Source: Certhia americana
Taxonomy: Eukaryota > Chordata > Aves > Passeriformes > Certhiidae
Direction of reading: 5' to 3'
Assembly (NCBI GenBank): GCA_018697195.1
Contig: CM031879.1
Location: forward strand, 37,063,408-37,127,407
Length of the DNA: 64,000 nt
Shown here piece after piece: positions 28,193 through 42,800 of the stretch (position 1 is its first letter; every line of letters begins with the position of its first letter). A program made the translations under genes and the position numbers. A model generated the notes under the pieces. That model had not been told where the DNA came from and did not search any database. It worked only from the letters and a program-made list of their open reading frames with translations.

Positions 28193-31158
28193 CCAATGAG
28201 TAAACATAACCTGCTTTTAGCATATGGGTGACTAATCAAGTTCTTGAGCCAAAGCAGCTTTTCAATTTAAAATACTTAACCTCCTGATATCCTCTAATGC
28301 ACTTTCTTAAACAAAACAATCTAGCAAAACAAAAAGACATCAAGAAAACTTTGTAGGGGAGCCTGTTTACATAAGCAAATAGGTTTGTTCATTTCTAGGT
28401 TCTTTCTATTAAATTTAAACCACATGTGCGAAGTTTTCTTTTCTTCTTCTGCTTCTGACTATCACCTCTATACAGTTCTGAGTTCTTCAGAGTGGAAGAC
28501 TTGGAAGAAAGCAAACCTGACCATATCTATCAGCCCTCCTCTGTGAACTCACAGGCTATGTGTGTATTCTAGTCATCAGCTGACGTTTAATCTTCTGCAT
28601 TAGCAGGATCTAGGGGAAGTTTTCACTGCTTTCTAATTTTAGCTAAGTGAAGTGGCCTTCACCCCATCAAGGGGAAATAATTTACATGCTGACAGAGCAT
28701 CCTTGAGTAATTAAGACAGACTTTCTGTGTGCTCACTTTCCTACTACACGTTACTGCTGACAATAAAAAGCACCATTGACAGAAAAAAACCCAAGATTAC
28801 AGGTTCAAAAAGGCAGTAAGACACTCATTCAATATGCACTTGCCATGTGTGGTTTTATAAAAGTGAATCTAATCAAATTGAATTAAAAACCTCATACATA
28901 ATGGAACCAAGAATAAAATGAAAAGTAACACTGGCATTTCAAATTGCTTAACCATTAATCAGATAATCTTAAATATGATAAATACATTTGTTTATCAAAG
29001 TGCATTCTGTGCACAAAGTCACCTAAAAAAAGGTAGGAGTACATATAAACACGGAAACTAATTGTTTCTCAATTTTTTACTTTTAAGGAAAAAATATCTT
29101 GCCCCTGCTACTTTGTTCCTATACGGGGAGAAGAAAAGCTATTTTTCTCTAGTGTAAATCCCAGAAAATTCTTTGATTTGTGATCAAACTTATGATTCAT
29201 TGAATTGACTAGATAAATTTGAAATAATTTTCAGCTCTTCAAAAATGCTACTGAATCTTGAAGCTAACTTAGGTTGGAAATCAGCAGGTTCAGGATGAAA
29301 GTAAAGTATTCTGACAGGCTCACCAAAATTTCAGCAGAAAACCAAGGTTTTTCTAAAAAAAAAACAATTAAACAGAGTTTAAGTGAAATTATCGAAAAGC
29401 AAACCAGCCAAACTTGCTACAGTAAATATCAAACAGCTGTTTTTTCTCAAAATTTTATTATCAATACAGATTTTGTCTATTCAGATGGTAATAAGGTGAG
29501 AAACCTGCAGCTTCCAGTCTCTGTAGCCCTGCAGGTGTCAGACAACACCTTTGCCAGGTGTATCAGCAGTAACACCTCAATGCTCCTCAGGACTGGCCTT
29601 GCTCTGAGGAAGGGAAACACAGAAGTGTTGAGAAACCTGCAGAATAATCCTCGTGGCACAGTGTGTTTATCCATTGAACAATGATGTCTATGCACTGAAA
29701 CCTAATTTGTCAACAAAAAAACCTAGGAAGCAGTACTTTAACTTTCTCCAATGGCTGTGGAACACATAAATATATACTTATAACTTCATTTTACAATCGC
29801 TCAATTCATTTCTGCTTTCAGAAATACATTCAGAACAAAACCAGAAGAAACTGGGACCTGGTTTGCTTTCTGTTCTGTTGTAAGTTTGAAGGAATTACTC
29901 AGGGGAGTGTACAAGGTATAGAAAATGCTACAAATTCAGTGACAGGTAATTTCCATATACTTTTTCACATTCCACATTGTAGTGCTCCACAGAGCATCAT
30001 TTGGAACAACCCATCCAAAGCCTTTTTTCTCATTTCATCTGCACAAAAATTGTCCCTGTGGACTCCAAAAGGTAAGGTACTTGCAACAACCACAAGGTGA
30101 CCAAGACTCAAATCCTCTGCAAGTGTAAGATGACATCAGGATATACCTAAAGTGAAAATTCAAGTCACCCCAGTCACTTAAAGAAACTTTTGGAAGTTAA
30201 AAAGAGTGCATTCATGATGTCCCTTTGATAAATAATCTTCTAAAATAATTTACAGGTATGCTTCAGAATAGTTAACAAAATTGTTTGTCCAAACAAATAA
30301 CGAGATAATAATCAATCACACCACAAGCCTCTGTCAAGTATAAGGAATAAGAAGTATTCAAGACCAAACTCCGTCTCTCTCAAAGGCCAGCTATGCAGCT
30401 GTTCATCTGCACAGACTTAGTTTGCAACTTCTAAAAAAGGCGTTTTTGCCACAGTGTAACTTAATACCCTCTTCAATAGGCTCGCTACATTGTGAACTTG
30501 CTGAGCAAACCCTCACTGGTAGGAGGGAAGATGAAACCAGCACTCCCATGTGGGTGCTTCCTTTGCCCCAGAGCAACCCCAGTCCCACCTCCAACAACTA
30601 CCTTTTGACTGTATCCAAATTTTTCACTAGCACAAGAAAACCGTGAGCACTTCCTAACAGGGACAGACATCTAGGATTTCTCTCGAGCCACAAAATTAAC
30701 AACATCCACTTTGGAACTCTCCTCTCCCAAAAGAGCACAACAGAAGTACCAGCTTTGACATCGGATTCCCTCTGGTCTATATAAACAGGAAATTCTTTGG
30801 TACAGTTGTCCCATTAGAAACTCATTATGACAGATTAACAAAGAAACTGCAAGTAATCACAAGTTCCCAAGAAACCACTTACATCCCAATTACATTGAAA
30901 AACGGTCAGGAAGACAACAGCCAACAAGTGAAATAATCTAAGTTTATTCAGACCCATCCACAACAGTAGACAACACTACATATACATAATACATGGCATT
31001 TTAAAAGAGCCAATTTTCAAGTCAATTTTTTTTTAATCCTCTGAATGGGTATCACATGGACCAGCAGACATTATTTTAGGAAGCAATTTTATTAGACGTT
31101 ACAGTACTAAAGAAATAAAGCAAAAGTATGGCAGTAATTAAAAATCATCTTTTTAAAG

Positions 31159-31188
31159 AATAAAACTGAGACAAATAAAACTGAGACA
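31159..31188. repeat. Perfect 15-bp tandem duplication
   Basis: AATAAAACTGAGACA is present twice back to back with no mismatch. Intron 1, AT-rich context. Confidence 0.9.
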
Positions 31189-34100
31189 ATCAAGATAAAA
31201 TCTGAAGTAAAAATGGGTATAAATAGTATAAAGTAACAGAGTTAGAGATTTGAAAAAATACAATTATCAATGAAAAAACACAGCTGTCAGAGGCAAGAAT
31301 ACTAATGCATATTTTAGATATGTCAAGAATTGAAAAACCCCCAGAAACAATATATAAGGTATAAATAAATTTAAAAAATATATAGAAAATTAGTCAACAA
31401 ATATTTCTGTTGTGTGTTTTGAAAGAATCAGAAAGTTTTGTCTTGCATAATGAGGCTGATGTATCTTCTAGTCTACTAGTAATAAGGAAGAACATTAAAA
31501 CCCCATGGATCACTTTTTTAACTTAGTAGATCTTGGTAATACAAATCACAAGCGTGACTGGGCAGCTCCCTAGCCACTATTTAAGAACTAACACAGTTTC
31601 AAGTTTGCTAATGTTTGTCTTCTAAACAGACTGTGAAATACCTGGGAAACAGCAAAGGACTGGTAACACTGCATCAGCACTGCAAAGCAGCAACAGAAAT
31701 GTCTGAAAGTGTTAACTTGTCAGCCCTACTGGATAAAATAAATGAAAAATTAACAAACAAAACAAAAAATAAGCTATGTGCAGATTTGGAGGTAACTGAA
31801 GTTCATTAGGCTTGTCAGCAGGAAGGCAATACCCTGTCAACACAGTTAAACTGTCCCAAAAGCTTTGCTTAGCTTCACCAACAGCACCGCTGCTTTTTCT
31901 GCACCATGGAGTCAGACCTGATCAACATGGAATACAGCTGACACTCACTCCTATGAACTGGGGCACTAGAGAACAGTTTCGAAACAACATGGGTCCAACG
32001 AGGCTTTTGAAGCTTGCAGCCTTGCCAGATGAAAGCTTACCCCACTCAGAACAAATATTCATAGATGTTCATGAACGCTCACTAGCAGAGACACCTATGG
32101 TGCAGAACCAGAACAGGCTTCCTCAGGAGAGGACACCTTGACAGATGTCTCCCCATACCCGAGTTAAAATAGAGTTCTCTTTTTTTGGTCATAGTATACC
32201 CTCACCACATCAAGTATTGGACTATGCTGTTTTGGCACACAATGCATGAAAACCCAGCACGAACTGAGCATTTTTGAGAAACAATTCTCTAGACTGCATC
32301 TGCAACCAGTGTTACTGTTGCTCTCCTCATGGCATTAAAAGGCAAACCAGACTCTGATACAGAGGTCAAGAATGATATATGCTGACTTTTCATCACTGTA
32401 TTAGAAGCACTGGTATACTAAAAATGTTATACTTTTCATCAGCATACTACAAAAGCAGCTTCTTTTTCTTCCAACTGCTGTGTGTACTCCAGTACCAACA
32501 CCATTTCAAGCCTCATTCCAGCAGATTTGTTTGTATGCTCTGATTCATTCTATCCCACCTTCACTACTGCCACCAAACACGGAATGCAGCAGATCTGCAG
32601 CATTTCACATGGGCAAGACTTTGTGACCCTCCAAGTCACAGATCTGGGTCACGCCTATTCTGTGTGGCACAACTTGTACTGCCTCAACAGGTCGTGTCTG
32701 CTGTCCCTAAGTCTCTGCAAGTGCTAGGGAAGAGCTTACAGACAGGGCAAGGATACAGCTGTATTTCCCCATCCTCTACAGAGCCTTTGATCCTCACAAA
32801 CCAAGTTATCTCTGTGTGTAAAGGCAAACCCATAAGCTACTAAGTGCTGAATTTTCTAGGTCTTCCTAACCTTCCTAAGAGCAATTTTATGCAAGCAAGA
32901 GAAAAATACAGTAACTAGATGAGCATACAAGCCACAATCACGGTGGCAAAATCATGGTGTCCTCTTGCACTTTTGCTGTAGAACAAGGCATTCAGACATT
33001 CATACACATGCGACAGCACCTCTAGCTTCTCAGTCCTGCATGCCAAATTTTGGAAGTTCAGAAATTGATTTTGAGGAGTAAAGGGACTAAAGAAACTTGC
33101 CACTGATGTATTTTTTTCGAGTCTTTAGCCACACACAATACCACTTTAAGAGATCAGGAGAATATACCTTTGGTAAAAGTTCTTGTAGTTGAACACTGAT
33201 AAAAACAGACACTTTAGGAAAGCATTTAAAGTGAGACTTTATGATCTTCTTTCCCTGATACACTTTAAGGCAATTACACAAAAACCATATCCCAGTTGAT
33301 AGCAATTGGACCCTCACCTGAATATTTTGCTTTAGAATCCATGACATTCAGATGATGACAATGTTTCAAAGTATTTACAAATACCAACCCTATCCAATAA
33401 TTTGCCTACATTTCAAGATGAGTTTTAAGCAATAATCTGTTCCCTGCAGGAGGTAGTGTTATAAAACCAGAAAACCCTAATTCCTTTGAGCTAACATACA
33501 CTAATCATAATCACTCAGGGCATGATTCTACAGGAGCTCACTGTTGACAAACAGGGAGGTCCCAGTCTCCCTCCTCATTCTCAACTGCACACTCCCAAAA
33601 GCATTTGTCAGACTCTCCATTAGCCAATTCACTAACCATCAAGGCAGAAACAACCTTTTCTTCTTCCCCACCCACTGAAACAAACAAAAAAGGGGGAGGG
33701 AAAGAAAACAGCATGGTGGGAGGAAGAGCACACCCTTCCAAGGCAGCAAAGTGGAGTACTGCCTCAGTTGCACTTGGAGCTGTAGTGACTTCAGAGTGTC
33801 AGTCTAAAAAGGGATTCTAGAGAAAAGGACAAAAGCCTAAATTTCTAATCATGCAGTAACTCATTTGTGTTGGCTTCTAATTTCTGAGAGGCTGCTGACA
33901 TTTTTTGAATTGTATCAGGACACAAAACACACTAACCTTCTCCTTACCAGGACTGTGTCAGCTTAAAAGAAGTAACAAAAGCCAGAAGCCTGTTGTTTAC
34001 CTGACCTTAGCAGTGTGCATGTCATCACAAGATCAATCATAAATGTTCTAAAGTTTGCTTCTTGTACATGAGACTTCGAGTTAAAGAAGATCATTATTAA

Positions 34101-35194
34101 AGAGCACAAGACTGAAAACCTGACTGAAAAGCACATTGGCTGCAAGGTTAGGCATACGAATGCACACTGACTTTACTGACTGCATTTCCCCCTCAAATAC
34201 CTACAAACAAATGCTAAACAAGTGGAAAAAAAAGCCCACAAAAAGTGAAATTGCTTTGACTTTATGGAGAAAGCACACACACTGCCTGAGCATGGGGAAA
34301 GTCTAAGTGCTGCAGAATTTTGGTGGGTAACCACTCAGTGTCCCTGGAAGGGGAGGAGCACTAGCAAGGACAGGGGTAGGGTTTGACAGGGAAGATTTCC
34401 AAGTTTCACATTTAAGGCAAATGGATAAAGGCCCATGTGACTTTCTCTACTACTCAATCATCCACTGCTCATGCTGTAAACTGAAAGCTCCTGCAATGCA
34501 AACTGTTTTGAAAACTGGTTCTCAATTTATTTTCACAAAAGCTCTATTCATCAGGCTAGGGGCTATACTCCAAAGACCTCAGAATACGTGGTGAGAAAAA
34601 ACTGACTCTACCTTGTACAGAAAAGACAAACCCACTCCCTGATATTCCAGAAGATGACTTTTAGTGCCTTGAGCTTGCTTTTCCTCCTCTACAGTGCACA
34701 GCTCGACAAAAAAACTTCTGCAGGGGAAAGCTGTTCTGCCAGCCTAATTTTCACTATTAAATCAGACAAAATGTGCTAGAGCTTATGCTTCTCTAAGGAC
34801 TCCATTTTGACATTAAATATTCATTTATGCACCTATATATAAGCAATAGTAAGGCTGAACAGCCAAATATTCCAGGCCAAGGAAATGCTTTAATTAACAC
34901 TGTCCAAGCCAAAGCAATTGGCCCCACAAACTTATGTACAGTCCTACATGATCTCTACTTCCCTGTGGCTAAAGGAACTTGTTTCGTTCAATTTGTGAGA
35001 TGATCAGTCCTTTCATAATGTGTGAATATGCAAAATTATGGATTTTTCTTTACAGTTCAGTGTACACCCTGTACTACTTAAATCTTATTCCAAATAGAAC
35101 TCACTCACTCATCACCTGCCACTTGACAACCATTTAGGTACATAAGTAGGATTCATAAAACCTCCACCCCAAAAGTTATTGCTTTACAGATTGT

Positions 35195-35215
35195 AAAACA
35201 AACAAAACAAACAAA
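35195..35215. repeat. (AAAC)n low-complexity tract
   Basis: Short A/C tetramer-pentamer run in intron 1. Confidence 0.75.
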
Positions 35216-37047
35216 GAGGTCATCATAACCCATATCGTCTGATTTAACCGCACAATCTGAAATACCATGGACCTGAGGTTTTAGGATATACACTACTTCA
35301 CACAGCTAAAGGAAAGCTTCCTTTCCTTAAACTAAAAATCAGAAGCCCATACAGATTTCCTTGCAGTCCCCTACCCCATCCACCATTCTCTTCTTTCCCC
35401 CCTCACTGATAAAGCAAGTTTGATGAGAGCAGCATCTTTTATCAGATGCCCTGAACCATCCCAAGAGCAAATAATCCTCTATGTGGCCCTATAATCTAGG
35501 TATGATGACGTAATAGAGTATTAAAAGGTTAATGCATGTTAAGTCCAAGTACAGACTTCATGTTAATTCCTCATATCTAATATACCAATGACCAAGTTCC
35601 ATTATTTCAGTGTTGCAAATAATCAGTCTTTCTTTTCCACACTTTCTTTTCCATCACTTAATTCTCCTAACTCTCAGTTTCATCCTGACAGCCAGCCCAC
35701 ATTTGACAGCTTGCTTTTGCCTCCACTCTTCTGACTCACTCCTACGTCCCTACTCTATTTATGATCTTACAGCTTCCTCCTCTGTGCTAGTAGAGGCAAA
35801 GAGGTCACAGCACAGATAGTACCAGCCTAAGCCTAAATGAATTTTACAAGCCCACAGCACCCTGACATCTGTACAGCTTCTGTGTTCTGAATTATCATAC
35901 TCAAAATTAACATAGATATATCACTGTATGGAACTGTAGGGTTTTTTAGGTCTTGGTATGTTCTGTTGGATATCAGCTTTTCCCTGAAGCACTCTTCTGG
36001 TAAATCTGAAAATACTTGAAAAAAGGTTTTCTTCTGAAAAATCCTATCTCGCTGCAAAATGCTAGAATATTAGAACATAGATCCATCCAAGGAGATTTTG
36101 CTTCTGCCAATCTGATTCAGTCTTAAAAAAATTCCACCCTCCTTTACAGCTTCATAGCTGAAACCAGTAAGAGAACAGACTTTGTAGAGATCCAGAGTCT
36201 TAGTCAAAGGGATGGACTATCTCCCAGAAAAAGAACTCAATAGGCAGAACTCTTCAGCCTAGAACAAAATGACACCAACGACCATGTAACACAAGACTAA
36301 AAATCATTAGTAAGAGAAATCTGTTCACCATTTCTGCTATAACAATGAGTTCAAGTCATTACATGATGCTAGTTGAAGCTGCAACCAAAAGATATAAAGA
36401 AACCAAAGCTGCTTTTCTGAGAACTGATTGGAACGCTCCGTATCAGCAGAAGCAAAGGTGACTTCTCACTAGACTGCAGTCTACATTCAGTAGACTGGCC
36501 TCTCCTTTTCACACAAATCAGTCACTGGAGCTGTATGATTAACTATGAAAGAATGCTAAAGGCTTCAGACAGCTATATAGAGGGGAAAACCCTCTTAGCA
36601 ACAATTTAAAGTAATACTATAGCATTTTTACTGATAGTTCTCTCATCGCAGTAGATAGGTGATGAAGTGCTTTCTTTTTTTTCTTTTTTGCAACAGAAAA
36701 TATGTTGTGTTTTTTTTTTTATTAGGACTTCGAATAAAGCTAATGACATTCTTGCATTCAACAGGATTCTGCATATCTGAATAGAAAGATATGAGTAATT
36801 TTTACAATCTAGCCTCTCATTCAGGAGGGCTTTTTTAAGTATAGGTATATAAATTGCCACATAGAGAATTACAGTAAAGCTTCTGTGCATCCTACTACTT
36901 GAGAGTAAGTACAGGGTAGTTTACCTCACTGGTGCTGTTATACCCAGATGCTCTTTCCAGAGGAACCTGAACCAGATTCCTCTGAAGCAATCCCTTAATA
37001 CACAAGCCTCAAAAGGTGCTTATTTAAACTCCTAGCATGTGACGGGG

Positions 37048-37705
37048 CTGGAGCATTGGTAGATGGGGCACAGCAACTGACACCATCTACCTGGACTTAC
37101 GCAAATCACCTGATGGTGTCCTGCACGATACCCTTCCCTATAAACTTATAATCAAACATAATATAATCCTATAAATGGATTTGAGGAATGGATCACTTGG
37201 TGGATAAAAAAATGACTGCATGGCTGCATGTAAGAGTTATGATCAATGCCTCATTGTTCCCTCAGGAGTTGGGGCAGATACTGCTCAACATCTTTGTCAG
37301 CAAAGATACTGCTTGTACTTCTTTATCAGCAGATGCTGCTCAACATCTTTGTCCCACTGACAGTGGGACCAAGTGCACCCTCAGCACGTTTGCTGACAAC
37401 ACCAGTCTGTGTGAAGTAATGCCATCCAGGGGACCTGGACACGCTTGAGAGATGGGCCAATGCAAACTTCCTGAAAGTGAAGTGAAAGGTCCTACACCTG
37501 AGTCACCCACAGGGGGTGGGCAAAAAAGTGACTGAGAGAAGCCCTGTGGAGAAGGACTTGGGGTGGTGATTGATGCAAACTCAGCATGAGCCATCAGTGT
37601 GTGTTCACAGCCCACAAAGCAAACCCTGGGCTGCACCAAAAGGAGCATAGCCAGCAGCCCAAGAGAGCGGATTCTCCCCCTCTATTCTGCTCTTGCTGAA
37701 ACAAC
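37048..37705 (+). mobile_element. CR1 LINE reverse-transcriptase fragment
   Basis: The block starts near TAGATGGGGCACAGCAACTG and holds CATCTACCTGGACTTACGCA, CTGCTCAACATCTTTGTC, CACCCTCAGCACGTTTGCTG and GAGAAGGACTTGGGGTGGTG. These match the middle of CR1 ORF2 (finger/palm and thumb). The catalytic F-A-D-D appears as F-A-D-N. Frameshifts and a local duplication are present. There is no 3' end, so this is an internal fragment. It is antisense to PPP1R12A, in intron 1. Confidence 0.85.
37281..37353. repeat. 18-bp duplication (55 bp apart) inside a CR1 fragment
   Basis: CTGCTCAACATCTTTGTC occurs at 37281-37298 and again at 37336-37353. Normal CR1 has the word once. The 37 bases between are not CR1-like, suggesting a slippage or repair event after insertion. 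Confidence 0.7.
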
Positions 37706-39798
37706 TACTGGAATTATAACCAGTTTACAACAAACTTGGGGAGAGGCACAACAGCTTACAAGATAGCAAAAGTAGCATTTTCAATATGCTACTACCCTTC
37801 ATTAAATTAATTAAATCTTTAGTATAAAGTCATTGCCACAAAAGATTTTTTTTCTACTAGCTACACAGACTCTTCCCACATTTTCAGTTTTAATAATTAG
37901 CTACTGTGCTACTGAAGGAGGCCAAGAAAGAGGGTATTACAGACAAAGCTAAAGACAGCTGGGCTGGTTTTTTTTTCCCCCTGTTGTTGGATGGCTGCCT
38001 TCATTTCACTGGAACACTACAAAGCAAGTTGACCATATAAGGAACTGGGATTCCCATGGAAAATGCTTACACAAATTTATCCACGTAGTCTATTTAGTTT
38101 ATATACTGCAGTTAAGATGAACATTTGCAGTACATTTTTAAGACACTTTAAAATTGAATCTTACACATATAGCATTACTTTTGCCTTAACTGAGCTCATT
38201 TAAGTAGCCTTCCAGAAGAATCTACAGCTTAACATTCAACTGAATGCATTTCTTTACATAATATTAAGGCCAGATCAATTTCAAAACTGCAGACAGCACT
38301 CATAAACACGACATCCTTGATTTTGGTGCAAATGAAAAGTACCAGAAAAGCCTAATTCAGGGGTCTGGCAGCAAATGAATCTCCCTGCCAGCCACTGGCT
38401 GCAGCCTGAATTTATCAGACGCAGCAACTTGCTGCATGGAAAGATTATTTGTAGCCTAGATTCCAACAAGAATAACTCTAACGAGCAAGTGCTTATAAGG
38501 AGATGGTAATACACAGTCTACAGAGAAAGGACAGGGAGAACTGAAGAAAGCAACATTCTTGAACAGATGGGGGTGTAAAACAGAGAGAGGACTGCAGGGC
38601 TTCTACTTGAGAAGGGCAAGGGACATTGGAAGGAAAAATCAGTCTAGAAGGGGCAAGAAGTAAGTATGAACTTCAGGATTAGACACATAAACACAGGAAT
38701 ACAAAAAGCTGCAGTTAGAGATATGTGCCAGCATGACAACAGCATCTTCTTGGCTCCAGGGTTTATTTTTCAGAGGGAATCTAGCACTTAAACATTGGGA
38801 AGCAACATTTCTAACACTGTATCAAAATTTCTAGAGAATACTGACATACTTTTTATATACTACCTCCCCTTAATATCTGCATGAATCTTTTTAGATAAGA
38901 ATTTCACAATTGACCTTTATGAAAGGTCAAGTTCACCAATACATAGTTGTATTACAACTATGCATATATGCATACAAATGCGTAGTTTAGTCAATACTAG
39001 GTTTCCTCTTCAAACAGATATCCAAATCTCACAGTACTCTGTATACCAGTCTACCAGATATCTGTTGATTTAAGTAGGACATTTTGCACCTCCTTCATGC
39101 AGAACTAGAATGTAATTCCTCAATCAACACAGTCCTAAGGACAAAAAATTAAGGACAAAAAAATGTGTTTGTAGATTAACACAATCTGAACAGAACTATT
39201 TCTTCCAGTAAATGTCAGCTGCTGCCTGACCTAGCTGCCTTTTTGCACCTCAGGAAATATACCCCCTCTAACAAAGACACTAACAAAAAACAAAGTAGAA
39301 AAACTAAGCAGCATGTAGCCAAACACAACCCAGAACCAGTTTTATTATAGAAACTGAGTATATATGTGACCATATGCAAAAATGCATATTTTTCTTTTTA
39401 TATATTTTTGTAAAAATACAAAAAAAAAATTACAACTACCTTTGTGTAAAGGATGAAACTTTAGTCTGATCTTAAATTTAACTCCGAGGCTAAACACATT
39501 TGGAACCCATATGCTGGACTGTGAATCAGGAGCCATCTCTACTCAAGTTTGGAATTCACTTGCTAACATTCCCCCAAAGTAAAAACATTCCTTAAGAAGC
39601 TGTAGATTTATGTAATTTTATCCACAGAGGACAGCTAAGACTATTTCTCAAGACCTGATTACTGGGTGGCAATTTAATGGACTGCTCAATTAGTTCTTAT
39701 ATCAGTATTTCAGAAGTTGCTGAACTCCAACTGCAAGCTCATCTACACCACATGACTTGCCTAGTGAACAAATTAAACTTCCCTACACAAAAGTGAAT

Positions 39799-39858
39799 GG
39801 GCATGGGAATGTACAGGAGCTGTCAACAGGGCACAGGAATGCACAGGAGCTGCCTACT
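39799..39858. repeat. 30-bp imperfect tandem duplication
   Basis: Two adjacent 30-bp units share the pattern GGGCAyrGGAATGyACAGGAGCTG, diverging only at a few positions and at the 3' end. Intron 1. Confidence 0.8.
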
Positions 39859-42800
39859 TGTGCTTAAGTAGGCATTTAGTCTATAATAACAATAGCACCA
39901 TAGTTCACAGTACCTATACCACTATCTAAAGTAAATGCATTCTTAGTTCAGAAAAATGTACCATTATACCAAGCTACTACAGATAACTTCAGAGTAGCTA
40001 CAACTGTATTTTTGTTCTCCAGAGTATCAACTTGCTAAAAAGCATATTTTACAAGGTCCTAGACTCAAAAAGCCACATATACGGACTCTCCTTGGAAGAA
40101 ATCTTTAAGGGCAGAGATTGCCTCTGTGGGATGCCTCATTGATACACGTTGATGTGCCTGTATTGATACACGCCTAGATTCCAAGTCACTCCCTATTAGT
40201 CCTGCACTAAATAAACACACTGAGTGAAACTGAAGCAATAAATACAGCATTAACACTCCTGGCTTTAGGGATGGCACAGAAAATACCTACTACTGCTCTG
40301 CTGAGGACTTACTCATCAGACTGAATTAGGTTAGGCAGAAGATGACACAACTGTAGCACACTGCAGATGTATGAATATCACAAGCACTCCTCTGTAACAT
40401 GCTAGTGAGCAAGAGGGAGAAGGAAATGAGATGGCAGGTGAGTTTTTGCCTTTCCAAGTAAGTGTGGGCTATAGTTTACTTTCTTCCCATGGAAATCACC
40501 AATGTCTGAGACAGAACAGGTTGTGCAGTCACATACGTTGTAATTAAACATCTTAAGCTGCAGTGCACAAGACGTGGGGCCCTACAAACAGGAATTGATG
40601 CTGCACCGTCACTCTGGGCCTTCTTAGCCAGTCACTAGCAGTCATTAGCTAAAAATTTTAGTATCAGTTCATACCTTCCCCTTTCCTCATTCCAATCCTG
40701 CTACCCAGTAATAGTGATAAGAGATGGTTCATTGATCATCCACAAAACTCAGCCCACCAGTCTTAATGATCATTTAGGAAAAGAATGGAAATTCAGGTCA
40801 GGAAAAATCGAAAGACTTGATACATGATTTTGAAGTTTTAAACCTATTAAGATAACAAAGTTAAAGCTTCTTGGAACACCTACCAACAGCTGACCTTGAA
40901 CACATGTTGGGGCAGTGCTCATCTTCACTTTAGTCACAAAATTGCATCTCAACTGCAGAGGACAGTTGTGAAAGAATATATGTACCAGAATGCAACACTC
41001 ACTTTCTGAGCCCAAAGTGAAGAAGTTGTTCAGAACCAGACTACTTGAATCCAAACCAAGTCACTTTCTGGTCAAGAACCTTCCAGTAACTTTGCAGCTG
41101 TTCTTTCTATCTTCATACAGCATCATTTTATTGACATACTCATCAAGAAAATACGCATATATTTGCACTAAAATCAAGGTACATCTTGAGTTTCAGAAGA
41201 AAAAGGTTTAAGATTATGAGAATCAATTTCCACAGCCTTAATGAAAAGCAACAGGACACCCACACATATATGAATGGATAAGGTCATTAACCAAGCTGAA
41301 TAAAACAGAGCTGAGCTGTCCCATGTGAAGATAGCAAGCAAAAACAATGGTGACAAAATACACCGTCTTGCTGCTCTAGGGTTTGCATTTAACCACACTA
41401 TTCCAAAAGCAGAGCATATAATTATCTAACAGACCAGAAAAAGTACTTTGATAAATACTGCTGTAAAACAGGTTTAGGTATTACCATACACAGTTCCTTT
41501 TACTAAGCAACTCATTTAGCTAAAACAGATGCAAACCCTATGCTTGGATATTGTTATAGAGAAGGCAAAATCTAGAAAGATGTGTTAAACTTATAACACA
41601 TATAAACTTGAGCACTGAAAAATGATGCTCCAGCTATACCAAGGGCAGTAGAGTTTGGCTGCAAATCTGCTAGCCTTACAGATAATTCTACTGAAATTGT
41701 GATATTTATATAAGTTTAAGTGTTTCCAGGAACAGAAGCAAAATCCAGTTCTTGAGTCTGTTGTTCACTACCGTCTATGGTAGAGCCCTATAAAAACTTA
41801 GGAAGAAATTAATTAATTGTTTCTTACCCAAGCATTGGAAATTGAGGTTTTCAGATGAAGGTGTTAGACATTGATTAATAATGTTCTTAAAAGTCATCAA
41901 CAATAGACGGTGAAGAAGTTATCAAGTGTAACACAAACTGATGTTTTTACAAATAGGACATTGTCACAAATAAAAAAAAGCTCACTGCATTCATTTTCTC
42001 CATGCTTTAAATTGCTATGTTCAGGTGTCTGTGGAGTCTAACAATGAGATTAGAAAACTGTTGGACTGAAATGGGGCCAGTGCCTACAAAGTTACACCAA
42101 AGCTCTTGCTCCAGAACTTCCCCATTCTTATTTGGGAAGCTAATGCTATCTAGGGAAGAAGTCTATGCATGCTTGTGCCTTAAGCCATCTGCATAATGGA
42201 GACAGCATTCATGCAGGAGCCAACATCAAAGAATGGATGTGGGAAGGGAAAAAGTGTAAAACCGAGAATCACCACCTTGAAAACGAAGTGATTCTGTGTT
42301 TAATTTTCACTTCCTCTTGAGAAACCTGATGACAATGCCAGTTTTCTGTAATTTGGATGTCATAAAATCAGGAGTTAATTCCTGCTGTATTTATAAGCAT
42401 AGTTACGAGAGCATTCAGGTAACAAAGGAAGTATCTATAAAATAAACGTCTACCCAATTGCAACGTGCATTACAACACAAGTTCCAAGTTCTGTTTTGGT
42501 AGGTACCTGCTACATCTAACTACAGGCCTATCAAGAATATAACACTGCAGAATATGACTATGTAGTTTAGAAAGAACGTTCTATTTATCAGTTTTAGTTC
42601 GGTCAAAGGTATAGTTAATATAGCTTGAACTAAACAAGAATCCCAGGTAAGAAACACCTTATTGTTGATTCGATTAATATCATTTGTTATGAGACATCTA
42701 TGAGCTAGCCTCATTCAGCTATGAAGTAATGACTCCCTAATTACAGCAATCTTCCCTATTAATGCTTAATATTCAAAATTACCCTATACTTAAGGCCTTG

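Larger units (their letters stand above)
27851..37047. other. Intron 1 of PPP1R12A, middle section
   Basis: About 9 kb of AT-rich intron with one 15-bp tandem duplication and simple A/C runs. Open frames up to about 136 codons occur (for example near 29300) but resemble nothing known and lack coding character. Confidence 0.7.

Noticed and set aside
29274..29684. 136-codon plus-strand frame
   Set aside because: No family resemblance and no start or splice context; intronic and AT-rich, within the length expected by chance in 64 kb.
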